In this document: one piece after another, positions 51,529 through 59,659 of the stretch | How positions within the stretch are numbered: position 1 is the stretch's first letter | Layout: every line of letters starts with the position of its first letter | Notes under the pieces: model-generated | Told to the model about the DNA's origin: nothing | The model's input: only the letters and a program-made list of their open reading frames with translations | Database searches by the model: none | From: Terriglobia bacterium | GTDB taxonomy: Bacteria > Acidobacteriota > Terriglobia > Bryobacterales > UBA6623 | NCBI GenBank assembly: GCA_009838515.1 | Contig: VXRL01000004.1 | Location: 72,863-136,862, forward strand | Length of the DNA: 64,000 nt | Direction of reading: 5' to 3' | Made by a program: the position numbers and the translations under genes

Positions 51529-53013
51529 ATGCCAACGCGACGGTCATTCATTGCAACCGGAGTCCTGTTCGCAGGGGTGGGCGGACTCGTAGGCGGGCAA
51601 GTTCGCGCCCAGCGCGACCAGGGTCCCGATCGTCGCTCGCATCCACCCGGTCGCGACCCCGACACGGACGGCACTCAAAGGCCGGTGATCGACGAATCGA
51701 TTGGTTCGCAGATCGAGCTCTTCGTCGACCGTCACCGGATCGATTCCATGGACGGGGTGGACTTGCGCCTGCATCCGCCGACGATGGCGGACCCGGCAAT
51801 TCGCTTTGACCGCCAGTGGGAGGGGCCGACATCGGCCTATGTGACCGTCTTCGAGGACCAGGGACGGTACCGGATGTACTACCGCGGCTCGCCCGGAGGG
51901 GGCCAGTCGGAGCAAACCTGCTATGCCGAGAGCGAGGACGGCATCCAGTGGCGAAGACCGGATCTCGGCCTCCACGACTGGGACGGGTCGCGACGGAACA
52001 ACATCGTGTTGCGCGGTCTGGGCACGCACAACTTCACGCCATTCAAGGACCCTCGTCCGGGAGTGCCCGATCGCGAGCGCTACAAGGCTGTCGGTCGCGG
52101 TATCGATCCCAAGAGGGCGCTGCATGCGTTTGCCTCGCCCGACGGCATCCGCTGGAGCGCCGTCTCGCCCGAACCGGTCTTCACAGAGGGCAGGTTCGAT
52201 TCGCAAAACCTCGCCTTCTGGGATCCGGTGCGCGCCAAGTACCGTTGCTATTTCCGCACGCCGTACCGGGGTGTACGCGGCGTCGGCCTGGTGGAGTCGG
52301 ACGACTTCAGGCAATGGGAGGGTTCGCAGCTTATCGCCGTGGACCCACCGCAAGCCGAGCACTTCTACACCAACGCCACGATCCCCTATTTCCGCAATCC
52401 GCAATACCGCTTTGCGTTCCCGAGTCGATTCCTGCCTGATCGGCGGCGCTTGCCCGAGCACGGCAGCGACGGCATCTCGGAAGCCGTGTTTCTCAGCAGT
52501 CGCGACGGCGTGCATTTCGACCGGACGTTCATGCAGGCATGGGTGCGTCCGGGACGCGACCGGCGCAACTGGGGAGACCGCAGTTCAATGCCCGCATGGG
52601 GGTTGCTAAGGACGGCCGAGGACGAGCTGTCGGTCTACATCAGCCAGCACTACCGGTTCGACAGCGCGCACCTTGTCCGTGGGACCCTGCGCCTAGATGG
52701 GTTTGCCTCGGCGCACGCGGGTTACGCGGGCGGTCAGCTGGAAACCGCGCCGATCCGATTCCAGGGGCGGCGGCTCGTCCTCAACTATGCGACGGGAGCG
52801 GGCGGCTCGGTTCGCGTCGAGCTGCAAAGCCAGTCCGGAGAGCCGTTGCCGGGCTACACGTTGCAAGACGCGCCGGACCTCTATGGCGACGCAACCAACG
52901 AGACGTACGGCTGGAAACGTGGCACGGACGTGTCGTCGCTAGCTGGGGAGCGTGTACGTATTCGGTTCGTGCTCAAGGACTGCGACCTGTACTCGTACCG
53001 GTTCACCGGATAG
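51529..53013 (+). CDS. Tat-exported five-bladed propeller protein (GH32/GH43-like)
   Basis: A 494-aa protein. The Tat leader is PTRRSFIATGVLFAGVGGLVGG. The body resembles the glycoside hydrolase 32/43/130-type propellers seen in Planctomycetes and Acidobacteriota: YVTVFEDQGRYRMYYRG, CYAESEDGIQWRRPDLGL, HAFASPDGIRWSAV, FDSQNLAFWDPVRAKYRCYFRTPYRG and VFLSSRDGVHFDRTF. A C-terminal beta-sandwich follows (QLETAPIRFQGRRLVLNYATGAGGSVRVELQ to VRIRFVLKDCDLYSYRF). The substrate cannot be told from the motifs, and enzymatic activity is inferred. The start is ATG 51529, directly before the twin-arginine leader. Confidence 0.75.
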   Translation: MPTRRSFIATGVLFAGVGGLVGGQVRAQRDQGPDRRSHPPGRDPDTDGTQRPVIDESIGSQIELFVDRHRIDSMDGVDLRLHPPTMADPAIRFDRQWEGPTSAYVTVFEDQGRYRMYYRGSPGGGQSEQTCYAESEDGIQWRRPDLGLHDWDGSRRNNIVLRGLGTHNFTPFKDPRPGVPDRERYKAVGRGIDPKRALHAFASPDGIRWSAVSPEPVFTEGRFDSQNLAFWDPVRAKYRCYFRTPYRGVRGVGLVESDDFRQWEGSQLIAVDPPQAEHFYTNATIPYFRNPQYRFAFPSRFLPDRRRLPEHGSDGISEAVFLSSRDGVHFDRTFMQAWVRPGRDRRNWGDRSSMPAWGLLRTAEDELSVYISQHYRFDSAHLVRGTLRLDGFASAHAGYAGGQLETAPIRFQGRRLVLNYATGAGGSVRVELQSQSGEPLPGYTLQDAPDLYGDATNETYGWKRGTDVSSLAGERVRIRFVLKDCDLYSYRFTG

Positions 53014-53038
53014 TGCCCAAAGCGGAAGTTCTTCGAAT

Positions 53039-53250
53039 TCAGAGGTCGCGAGGTGTCAACCCTGTCCGCCTAGTGATTCTTGCCAGCATGCGGGGTCCGA
53101 TCTATTCGCGGGCATGGAATGCGAACACAAATCGGGTGCATCGTCTCGCGTCAAGACCCACTGAGATCCACATACGCGCTCGACCCTCCATCCTCTGCGT
53201 TGAGGCGCAGCAAGAACCCGGCGCGCTCGAGCACCGGGCCACGCACTCAT
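53039..53250 (-). pseudogene. hicA: hicA toxin gene inactivated by a frameshift and a stop
   Basis: The ATG at 53250 overlaps the hicB stop. The first frame gives SAWPGARARRVLAAPQRRGW and, after VERV, CGSQWVLTRDDAPD, the N-terminal two-thirds of a HicA mRNA interferase, where the catalytic His of the usual GSHxxL is replaced (GSQWVL). Near 53132 the frame shifts by one base and continues as FVFAFHARE, a TAG stop (53102-53104), then IGPRMLARITRRTGLTPRDL to TGA 53039, the typical HicA C-terminus. Three separate lesions make this a dead toxin gene. Confidence 0.8.
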
Positions 53251-53453
53251 GCAACAGTAAACCGGATCTCAATCGATTCGAGAGGTTCCTCGCCTGCCTC
53301 GATTCGCTCCGCCAAGACACGAAGTGCCAGCGCCTCAGCTTTGCCGATTGCGTCGGTCCGAGTCTGGCCGTACTTCATCACCCCGGGCAGGCCGATTACT
53401 TCGGCGATCCAGCGCCCGTCTTGCTCTCGCTCCGTTTCAATCGTGAGACGCAT
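53247..53453 (-). CDS. hicB: HicB-like antitoxin
   Basis: A 68-aa HicB-type protein with the degraded-RNase-H fold: MRLTIETEREQDGRWIAEVIGLPGVMKYGQTRTDAIGKAEALALRVLAERIEAGE, where RWIAEVIGLPGV and the A-A-xx-E-A-L-A helix are diagnostic. It lacks the extra C-terminal DNA-binding domain of longer HicB proteins. Start ATG 53453 is chosen since upstream codons have no homology. The partner hicA directly downstream is broken, so this antitoxin is now an orphan; it could still act against other HicA toxins or be in the first stage of loss. Confidence 0.85.
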   Translation of the reverse strand: MRLTIETEREQDGRWIAEVIGLPGVMKYGQTRTDAIGKAEALALRVLAERIEAGEEPLESIEIRFTVA

Positions 53454-53681
53454 ATCGCACCCATCTGATCGTAAGGACTCGAGTCTCGCTGAGGCTTCGG
53501 ACAGTCTACCGAGACCTGCTCGGCCGAGCTGGGAAAAAGCAGGCCGCCCGAACATTCGGCGATCCCCCCTCCACCAGCCCGAGCTAGCATTCTCGAGAGA
53601 TCTCGGACGTTCCCGGACGCGTGGTCATTCTTGCCAACGGTCCGCTCCGGACCGTCTCCACGGACCGCAGTCCCCCTCGCT

Positions 53682-55343
53682 TCAGCTTCCGGGACACGGC
53701 CGGAGCTCACGTTGCGCTGTTCCATCGGCATTGGCGCGCAGCCCATCGAGCGCTTGGTCGAACACGGCAAGTGCTTCGCCGCGGTCGCGGGCGGTAGCAT
53801 AGCGCCCGCTGCGCTCGTAGTGATTCCGCTGCTGTTGCAGAGTCGAAACTAGGGCTTCGCCGTCTTCCGCCGACCAGATCGGCTCCCCATCGACAAGCAC
53901 TCGCACCGCGCTTGTGTGCGCGACTTCGTTACCTCCGGGGAGCAAGGAGGGAGCGCCTTCCCCGCGCACCGCGATCCATCCGCTGCGATCGAACTGAGCT
54001 TCAGTCTCAAGCCGCAGTGAACGCACTTCTCCTTCGCGAGCCTGATCGGATGCCGTCGCTACGACCGTTCCGTTTCGGACGAGCTCGAGCCGTTGCAGGT
54101 CTCGCGGACTCCGCAAGACTGCGCTCACCCGGACACTCCCGCCCTCGGCGGGCAGGCAGAGCGTTCCGCCAGGCCCTACGCCATTCGCGTCGAACTCGAG
54201 CACGGGGCCGCTACTGACAAACGTCTCGCCCCGTCGAACGGCTTCGTTCCAAGCTGGAGAGCCGGTCGAGTCCCCGGTCTTTGCGTACATGCGCATCCCC
54301 CCGAGGAAGGGCTGCCAAGGCTCCCGGCGCGGATTGTTCGGCAGGTCAGTGCCGGCAGTTGCGGGCAGCGGGTAGCCGCAATTCAAGAGGCGGTACCAGT
54401 TGTCGAGCGGCCACAGCTCCCAGCTCCAGTTTGCGATTTCGAGGAAGTCGGCTGCTCCTCCCACCGTATCCGCCAGAGCGGTGGAACTGGTTCCGAAAGT
54501 ACCGCCATGGGCGATTCCGGCCAAGGCTCCGGTGGCGCGGGCCCGCCTCATCACGTTCGCGAGTGTCGGGAAGTTGTACGGCGCCTCGGGCACACCGGCC
54601 ATGATGGGTGCAATCAGATCGCCGAGGCCGAACAAGAGAATATGGCCTTGCATTCTGTCCCGATACTCTTCGCCTGCCACGATCGTTCTCGTGCCATCCG
54701 CGGCTTCCCCCTCCTCTCCGAAGGCGAACTGCCGCGCCCAAGTGCCGGGCACCATGCCTCCCCTGAGAGTCATGAACTGGCTGTGCGCGATATCGTCGCC
54801 AGCCATCATTGCGAACCAGTCACGATCCCCGTCCGGCCCGATGCGGTCGTAGTGTAGGTGGGCATCGGCTGCGCGCCAGCCCTCCTCGCGAAGGCGATTC
54901 CAACGCCGCAGGCGGGCACTGACCTCAACCGGGTCCTCGCTGACGTCTGCTTCCAGGGACACGGGCAAATAGTCGAGTCCCTTAACGACGTCGACCTTCA
55001 CCCGCTTCGCGCCAGGCGCAAGGGGTACCCAAACCGGGCCGGTGCCCCGAGCGTAGGTGACGACTTTCGTTTGGCGCTTGGACACATGCACGGAAACGAA
55101 TCGCAACCCGTGGGGCCCGATCCAACGAGGCTCGTGCGGCTTGCCGTCAACGGAAATGGAAAACCGTGCGGCGCTCCATTCACCCGTGGATTCCTCAACG
55201 ACGTTGAGTACGAGAATTGGGCTCCACGCGCGGTCGCTTTCGATCTGCGCATCACCGACCAGTGCCAGCCAGATGGCCGCACAACTTGCGAAGACTGCGA
55301 GGGAAACCAGCCGAAACCGTCGAGCCCGGCGATGGCGTTCCAT
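53682..55343 (-). CDS. CehA/McbA-family PHP-type metal hydrolase
   Basis: A 553-aa exported protein with an N-terminal hydrophobic segment (FRLVSLAVFASCAAIWLALVG). The PHP-like metal site reads RAADAHLHYDR, with later GIAHGGTF and LPATAGTDLPNN in the order of CehA/McbA-type enzymes, which cleave carbamate esters or phosphoesters. A C-terminal beta-sandwich region (VRVSAVLRSPRDLQRLELVRNGTVV) is common in acidobacterial members. The substrate in this organism is unknown. It lies on the same strand as the hicBA remnant but about 230 bases upstream, and 84 bases downstream of the enolase-superfamily gene. Confidence 0.8.
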   Translation of the reverse strand: MERHRRARRFRLVSLAVFASCAAIWLALVGDAQIESDRAWSPILVLNVVEESTGEWSAARFSISVDGKPHEPRWIGPHGLRFVSVHVSKRQTKVVTYARGTGPVWVPLAPGAKRVKVDVVKGLDYLPVSLEADVSEDPVEVSARLRRWNRLREEGWRAADAHLHYDRIGPDGDRDWFAMMAGDDIAHSQFMTLRGGMVPGTWARQFAFGEEGEAADGTRTIVAGEEYRDRMQGHILLFGLGDLIAPIMAGVPEAPYNFPTLANVMRRARATGALAGIAHGGTFGTSSTALADTVGGAADFLEIANWSWELWPLDNWYRLLNCGYPLPATAGTDLPNNPRREPWQPFLGGMRMYAKTGDSTGSPAWNEAVRRGETFVSSGPVLEFDANGVGPGGTLCLPAEGGSVRVSAVLRSPRDLQRLELVRNGTVVATASDQAREGEVRSLRLETEAQFDRSGWIAVRGEGAPSLLPGGNEVAHTSAVRVLVDGEPIWSAEDGEALVSTLQQQRNHYERSGRYATARDRGEALAVFDQALDGLRANADGTAQRELRPCPGS

Positions 55344-55427
55344 GTCGAAACCTCCTTGGTGCGGCAGTAATTGATTCAGAATCGCACCCGCTGCCGCTGA
55401 AGCTGCTTATTTCGTGCGATTAGTGCG

Positions 55428-56525
55428 TCATGTACTTCCAACCGCCGCCTCGTTCAGCTCGATCCCGAGGCCCGGCTTCTCGGTCAGCTCCATGATTCCG
55501 TTCTTGGGCAGGACGTGCTCGCCGTAGAGCTTGGCCACCTCGTCGAGCGGTCCGGAAAACTCCGCCGAGAACTCGTGCGGCCGGGTGGCGGTCTCGACCG
55601 TCGCGTAGACATGCAGCGAGGCCATCGAGTTGATTCCGGCGTGGGGGCTGTGGGGCATCACCGGCTTGTCCAGCGTTGTTGCCATGTCGTAGATGCGCTT
55701 CACTTCCGAGATGCCCCCCGCGTTGAGAATGTCCGGCTGCAGAATGTCGGGGTCGCCGAGCAGGACCAATTGGTGAAACCACCAGCGGTAGGCGTCCTGC
55801 TCGCCTGCGGAGACGGCGACGTCGAGGGCGTCTGCGACTTGCTTGAGTCCCGGCAGGTCGTAGTTGGGAATCGGCTCTTCGAAGTGATTGATGCCGAGCG
55901 CCTCGAAGCGCCGCCCCTGCTGGATGGCCGTGGAGACGGAGTACCCGTTGTTGGCATCGAATGCGAGGTAGATCTCGGGTGCCAGGAAGTCCCGCACGCG
56001 CCGGAACATCGCGAAATCCTTCTCCGGGTTGATGTCTTGGCGCCAGCCGCGCCAGTCCATCCGGATCTTGAAGGCGCGAAACCCCATATCCCAGCCGGCC
56101 TGGACTCGCTCGAGCATCTCGGCCGGCTCCATCCGCCAGCCCGAGCCGGTGCTCCAGTAGAGCGGGATGTCGGTGCGTGCCGCCCCGCCGAGCAGCCTGA
56201 AGACCGGCAGGCCGGTCTCCTTGCCCATCAGGTCCCAAAGGGCGACGTCGACTATGCCGACAGCCCAGCCGGGCGTGCGGTGGAAGACTTCGCCGCGTCC
56301 GAGCGCGAGCGCGTTCCAGTGGCGGTCGATGGCGAGCGGGTTCTCGCCGACGAGGGTGGGTTTGATGACTTGTTCGAGATAGGCGCTGAAGACCGCTTCC
56401 CGTTCCGGAATGATTCGATTGGGACCCGGTGCTTCGGCCCATCCTTCGACGCCGACGTCGGTCTGGACGCGCAAGAGGTTCTTGCCGATCTTGAGCGGCG
56501 TGAGGGTAATGTCCGTGATCTTCAT
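55428..56525 (-). CDS. Mandelate racemase/muconate lactonising enzyme family protein
   Basis: A 365-aa enolase-superfamily enzyme. The capping domain (MKITDITLTPLKIGKNLLRVQTDVGVEGWAEA) is followed by the barrel with FKIRMDWRG (the KxR/KxK-type base position), metal ligands YLAFDANNGYS (Asp), INHFEEPIPNYD (Glu) and AVSAGEQDAYRWW (Glu), and PHSPHAGINSMASLH at the end of the barrel, with a histidine that could act as acid/base. It abstracts a proton alpha to a carboxylate, in sugar-acid dehydration or racemisation. It lies 45 nt after a sulfatase gene on the same strand, consistent with degradation of sulfated, uronic-acid-containing glycans. Confidence 0.88.
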   Translation of the reverse strand: MKITDITLTPLKIGKNLLRVQTDVGVEGWAEAPGPNRIIPEREAVFSAYLEQVIKPTLVGENPLAIDRHWNALALGRGEVFHRTPGWAVGIVDVALWDLMGKETGLPVFRLLGGAARTDIPLYWSTGSGWRMEPAEMLERVQAGWDMGFRAFKIRMDWRGWRQDINPEKDFAMFRRVRDFLAPEIYLAFDANNGYSVSTAIQQGRRFEALGINHFEEPIPNYDLPGLKQVADALDVAVSAGEQDAYRWWFHQLVLLGDPDILQPDILNAGGISEVKRIYDMATTLDKPVMPHSPHAGINSMASLHVYATVETATRPHEFSAEFSGPLDEVAKLYGEHVLPKNGIMELTEKPGLGIELNEAAVGST

Positions 56526-56570
56526 GGCTGGGATTGGGCTCTGCCGGTTCCGCCTCGGATTTGGAGCGTC

Positions 56571-58349
56571 TCAGGCCGAGCCGGGTCCGGGGTGTAGTCT
56601 CTCCACGTCTACGAAGTACGCCCCGCGGATTGTGCCGTCCGCACGATCGAGCCAAGTCCTCAGCTCGGTCGAGCCCGCTTCTAGCTCGGCTTCGAAACGC
56701 ATCGAGCGAGCGCCGGACGGGATCGATCGTCCGGCCTCGAATGCGCCGATCTCGATGCGGGCCGCGACGCCTTCGATCGGGTAGTCGGCCTCGGGAGGCC
56801 GCTCCATCAACGTGAATGCGTACCTTCCGGGCTCGGCGACACGAACGGCCCAGAAGGAGCCACCGTCGTATGCGCGATACCGTTCCGGATCCTGCATTAC
56901 GAATTGGTTCGGCGGGCCACCGTCGGGGCGCCAGTCGAAGCTAGTCAGCCTGGTCGGATTCCCGCCCTCGGCTCCGATCGGTATCTCGACATACTCGTGC
57001 GCGGGTCCGGAGACTTCTGCCCACCATTCGTCGTAGGCGGCTCTCAGCCTTGCGACTTCTTCGGGGTGCTCGGCGGCCACGTCGCTGGCCTGCGCTGGAT
57101 CGGCCTTGATGTCGTACAGCTCCTTGCCCTCGACCAACCGCCAGCGCTCGTCCAGCACGGCACTGTTGAGGAACGGCTGCGGGTCGTGCATCTGGCGCTT
57201 GCCCGCGACGTAGAACTGCGTGTGCTGCGTGAAGTGAACGCGGCCGTCGGCCCATCCGGGCTCGTCCCGCAGCAGCGGGCCCAGGCTGTGTCCGTCAAAC
57301 TCGATCGGCCTGGGCAGTTCCAGGCCGGCGAGCTCGACCAGCGTCGGGACGACGTCAATGCCGGCCGCCAGGCGACCGACGTCCCTTCCGGCGCCGATGC
57401 CGCCCGCTGGCCACTGCACGAAGAACGGCACGCGGTGGCCGCCGTCATAGACCGAGCCCTTGCGCGCGCGCATTCCGGCGGAGTGGCCCTTCCATTCGCT
57501 TTCGTTCGACAGCCCCCCAGAGGTTCCGTTGTCGGTCATGAATATGAAGATCGTGTTGTCGGAGAGGCCGAGCTCTTCCAGCCTCTTCCGCAAGGCGCCG
57601 AGGTTCTCGTCGATGTTCTCGATCATGCCGTAGAACTTCGCCATCTGCGGGGACGCGCCTTTCGCTTCATAGGGCTTGCTGTAGCGCTCGTCGACGAAGA
57701 ATGGCGAGTGCGGAGCATTCAGCGGGAAGTAGGCGAAGAATGGCTGGGCGCGGTTCTTCTCGATCCATTCGAGGCCTGCGCGGAAGAAAACGTCCGTGCA
57801 ATAGCCTTCGTACTGCTCCACGACATTGTTGTGCGAGTAGCGGTCGTCGAAGTAGTCGTTGCCCCAGGCATCGGCCGCCTGGGTGGCGCCGCCGCTCCAG
57901 CAGACGACCGTCTCGTCGAAGCCGCGTTCGTTGGGCCGGAACGGGAAGTTGTCACCCAAGTGCCACTTGCCGAACAGGCCTGTCGCGTAGCCGTTGTGCT
58001 GGAGGATCTCCGCCAGCGTCGTCTCTTCGAGTCGCATGATCGAGCGGCCGGCGAACGCCGCCGTGACGCCGCAGCGGAAGGCGTGACGCCCCGTCAACAG
58101 CCCGGCGCGGGTGGGAGCGCACAGCGGGTCAACATGGAAGTCCGTGAACCGCACCGCGTTGGCATGCAAGCGGTCAATGTTCGGCGTGTTGATGACCGGA
58201 TTGCCGTGGCAGCCGAGGTCGCCGTAGCCTTGGTCGTCCGTGATCACCAGAACGATGTTTGGTTTCCGGCCGAGCGCGGGCTGAGAGCACGCGGCAACCA
58301 GGGACGCCGCTCCCAGAAAGCCGCGACGAGTGATGGACTGCGCGGTCAC
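56571..58349 (-). CDS. Arylsulfatase-type sulfatase with C-terminal sandwich domain
   Basis: A 592-aa type I sulfatase with a Tat leader (ITRRGFLGAASLVAACS). Active-site features: PNIVLVITDDQGYGDLGC with metal aspartates, the modification site CAPTR with C77, FIFMTDNGTSGG with the metal-binding D-N pair, and GKWHLGD. CAPTR is a Cys-type variant with Thr in place of the more frequent Ser, still within the CxPxR rule. The last 150 residues form an added beta-sandwich (YEFTLMERPPEADYPIEGVAARIEIG-like region) not needed for catalysis. It precedes the enolase-superfamily gene by 45 nt. Exact sulfate ester unknown. Confidence 0.9.
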   Translation of the reverse strand: MTAQSITRRGFLGAASLVAACSQPALGRKPNIVLVITDDQGYGDLGCHGNPVINTPNIDRLHANAVRFTDFHVDPLCAPTRAGLLTGRHAFRCGVTAAFAGRSIMRLEETTLAEILQHNGYATGLFGKWHLGDNFPFRPNERGFDETVVCWSGGATQAADAWGNDYFDDRYSHNNVVEQYEGYCTDVFFRAGLEWIEKNRAQPFFAYFPLNAPHSPFFVDERYSKPYEAKGASPQMAKFYGMIENIDENLGALRKRLEELGLSDNTIFIFMTDNGTSGGLSNESEWKGHSAGMRARKGSVYDGGHRVPFFVQWPAGGIGAGRDVGRLAAGIDVVPTLVELAGLELPRPIEFDGHSLGPLLRDEPGWADGRVHFTQHTQFYVAGKRQMHDPQPFLNSAVLDERWRLVEGKELYDIKADPAQASDVAAEHPEEVARLRAAYDEWWAEVSGPAHEYVEIPIGAEGGNPTRLTSFDWRPDGGPPNQFVMQDPERYRAYDGGSFWAVRVAEPGRYAFTLMERPPEADYPIEGVAARIEIGAFEAGRSIPSGARSMRFEAELEAGSTELRTWLDRADGTIRGAYFVDVERLHPGPGSA

Positions 58350-58415
58350 CGCGTGCCCATCTTAGCCTGTCCGCTACCGCAAGATGGCTCCTCTCACGCA
58401 TGCCTCGAGAGCGGG

Positions 58416-58762
58416 TCATAGCGCCGCTCGACCGACACGAGTGCCGACCGCGAAGAGCCAGCGTCGGCGATTGATCGCGAACTCTTGGGTCTCGAAGCGC
58501 TTTGCACGAACAACGTCCCCGTCGCCCGTATCGGGCAGCGAGCGCCCCGTGGCGATCACCTCCCAGGTCGGTTAGCTCGCCTCCTCCTGCTCAAGCGCCG
58601 ACCAGATGTGTGCGAGGAACGGCTGGTCAAGGCCCCCCGCAAGGCCCAGTCGTCGAGCGTCACGCTGTCGGCGCGGTGACGGTGCAGCCAGGCCGCATAG
58701 AACGCATTTGCGTCCTTTTCTGGCCCGAACCGCTTGCCGCCCTCCGAGGCCTTGGCACACAA
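58416..58762 (-). pseudogene. Small unrecognised gene with a frameshift and a stop
   Basis: Ten bases after the third vapC a frame starts at TTG 58762 and reads coherently (GGKRFGPEKDANAFYAAWLH, then RHRADSVTLDDWALRG). At a run of six G bases it must shift by one to continue as GLDQPFLAHIWSALEQEEAS, then TAA, then in the same frame EVIATGRSLPDTGDGDVVRA and on to INRRRWLFAVGTRVGRAAL before TGA 58416. The three parts look protein-like and belong together, so this seems to be one gene of about 115 codons with two lesions, or two small genes. The family is not recognised. Confidence 0.35.
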
Positions 58763-58772
58763 GGACGCTTCC

Positions 58773-59171
58773 CTACAGCGGGCGCGTGCTTGGCAGTGTG
58801 GCCATCCGCTTGTCGAGTGTCAGAGCGGACAGACCAGCTCGCGCGTAGTCGTTCGCAATCAGGCGGTCAAGGAGCCCGGCACCGCCGGATGCCTCGAGAG
58901 CGGCGATGACTGACACACCGTTTAGCGGCGCGACGAGCCCGCTCTGCAACACATCAAGCAGTCCGGCCCGTGTTTCGACCTTGGAGATCCCGTAGTGATG
59001 CTGAATGGCGATGTAGGCCTCTCCGATGACCTGATTCGACGCGAAGATCTCGGCCCCCTCGTTCTCGATCAACGCTCTCAGCGCGGTAAGGGAATACTCG
59101 AAACTCGGCTCGGGGTGGCCCGTTACCAGCCGAACGAGCACGGAGGTGTCAATCCCGTAGCGCGGGGTCAT
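58773..59171 (-). CDS. vapC: VapC-type PIN-domain toxin
   Basis: A 132-aa PIN-domain protein. YGIDTSVLVRLVTGHPE has the first Asp, EIFASNQVIGEAYIAIQHHYG the central Glu, and GLLDRLIANDYARAGLSALTLDKRMATL the C-terminal Asp pair. It overlaps the upstream AbrB-type antitoxin gene by 23 nt, so it belongs to a standard antitoxin-then-toxin operon. ATG 59171 is the natural start. The module differs from the VapBC at 50470-51113 in antitoxin type. It appears intact. Confidence 0.87.
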   Translation of the reverse strand: MTPRYGIDTSVLVRLVTGHPEPSFEYSLTALRALIENEGAEIFASNQVIGEAYIAIQHHYGISKVETRAGLLDVLQSGLVAPLNGVSVIAALEASGGAGLLDRLIANDYARAGLSALTLDKRMATLPSTRPL

Positions 59172-59391
59172 GTGCTTGATTGCGGAACGATTCCAGATCG
59201 AGCGGAACCTGGTCCGGTCGAACCTTCGATCGCAGAGGTGCGAGACGCGCCGGGTCGATTCGACGGGGCCTTAGCATGAACCCGTCGGAGCACTCTATCA
59301 ATTCGATCTGGTCACCGGCGCCCACGCCAAGCGCATCCAAGACTCTTGCGGGGAAGGTCACCTGGCGTTTTGACGTGATCTTGACTACCAC
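59149..59391 (-). CDS. vapB: AbrB/SpoVT-type antitoxin
   Basis: An 80-aa protein with the swapped-hairpin AbrB motif VKITSKRQVTFPARVLDALGVGAGDQIELIECSDGFMLRPRRI, followed by a linker and a toxin-binding tail (VPLDLESFRNQAHDPALRD). GTG 59391 is preferred because it places the family start and has AAGGTAAGGA 8-9 nt upstream; a TTG at 59430 would add an unusual 13 residues. Its end overlaps the vapC start by 23 nt. It should neutralise VapC and repress the promoter. Confidence 0.88.
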   Translation of the reverse strand: MVVKITSKRQVTFPARVLDALGVGAGDQIELIECSDGFMLRPRRIDPARLAPLRSKVRPDQVPLDLESFRNQAHDPALRD

Positions 59392-59508
59392 AACTAGTTC
59401 CTTACCTTTAGCGTACTTGGGTAAGGACAAGATCGCAAGGTTGTTCGTCCGTTCGTTTGCTCGACCGCACTCGAAACGGAGCCTGCGGATTCAGGACTTG
59501 AGCCAGAA

Positions 59509-59538
59509 TTGACAATGACCTGCCAGAATCGAAAGAAT
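59509..59538 (+). promoter_or_regulatory. Promoter of metK
   Basis: A perfect TTGACA (59509-59514) is followed after 18 nt by AAGAAT (59533-59538), four of six matches to TATAAT. Transcription would start near 59545, right where the folded leader begins. The -10 box is weak. Confidence 0.45.
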
Positions 59539-59542
59539 GGAA

Positions 59543-59653
59543 GCTCGCAGGTGACACGCACCTAGTTCCGTTAGGCCGTTCGCCACCAAGGAATCTGCCG
59601 CCCCGCGAGCTGTAGCTGCGGCCTGAGAGCGTTGGTGGCTCCCCCATCGGAGG
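59543..59653 (+). promoter_or_regulatory. Structured 5' leader of metK, possible riboswitch
   Basis: The leader can form a closing stem GCTCGC/GCGAGC (59543-59548 with 59605-59610) around a hairpin AGGTG/CACCT (59549-59553 with 59559-59563) and a stem GTTCC/GGAAT (59565-59569 with 59590-59594). The segment GCCACCAA (59582-59589) can pair instead with TTGGTGGC (59632-59639), and CTCC (59639-59642) can cover the GGAG of the ribosome site (59649-59652). No known SAM or SAH riboswitch consensus was recognised. Function inferred from fold and position only. Confidence 0.4.
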
Positions 59654-59659
59654 ATCGCT

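Noticed and set aside
51246-51674. Minus-strand open frame after vapC
   Set aside because: Part of it reads like a protein, but half lies antisense to the GH32-like gene and no start, ribosome site or family was seen.
59543-59653. A known SAM-I, SAM-II, SAM-III or SAH riboswitch before metK
   Set aside because: None of the conserved core sequences of these classes could be matched by eye; only a generic structured leader is reported.
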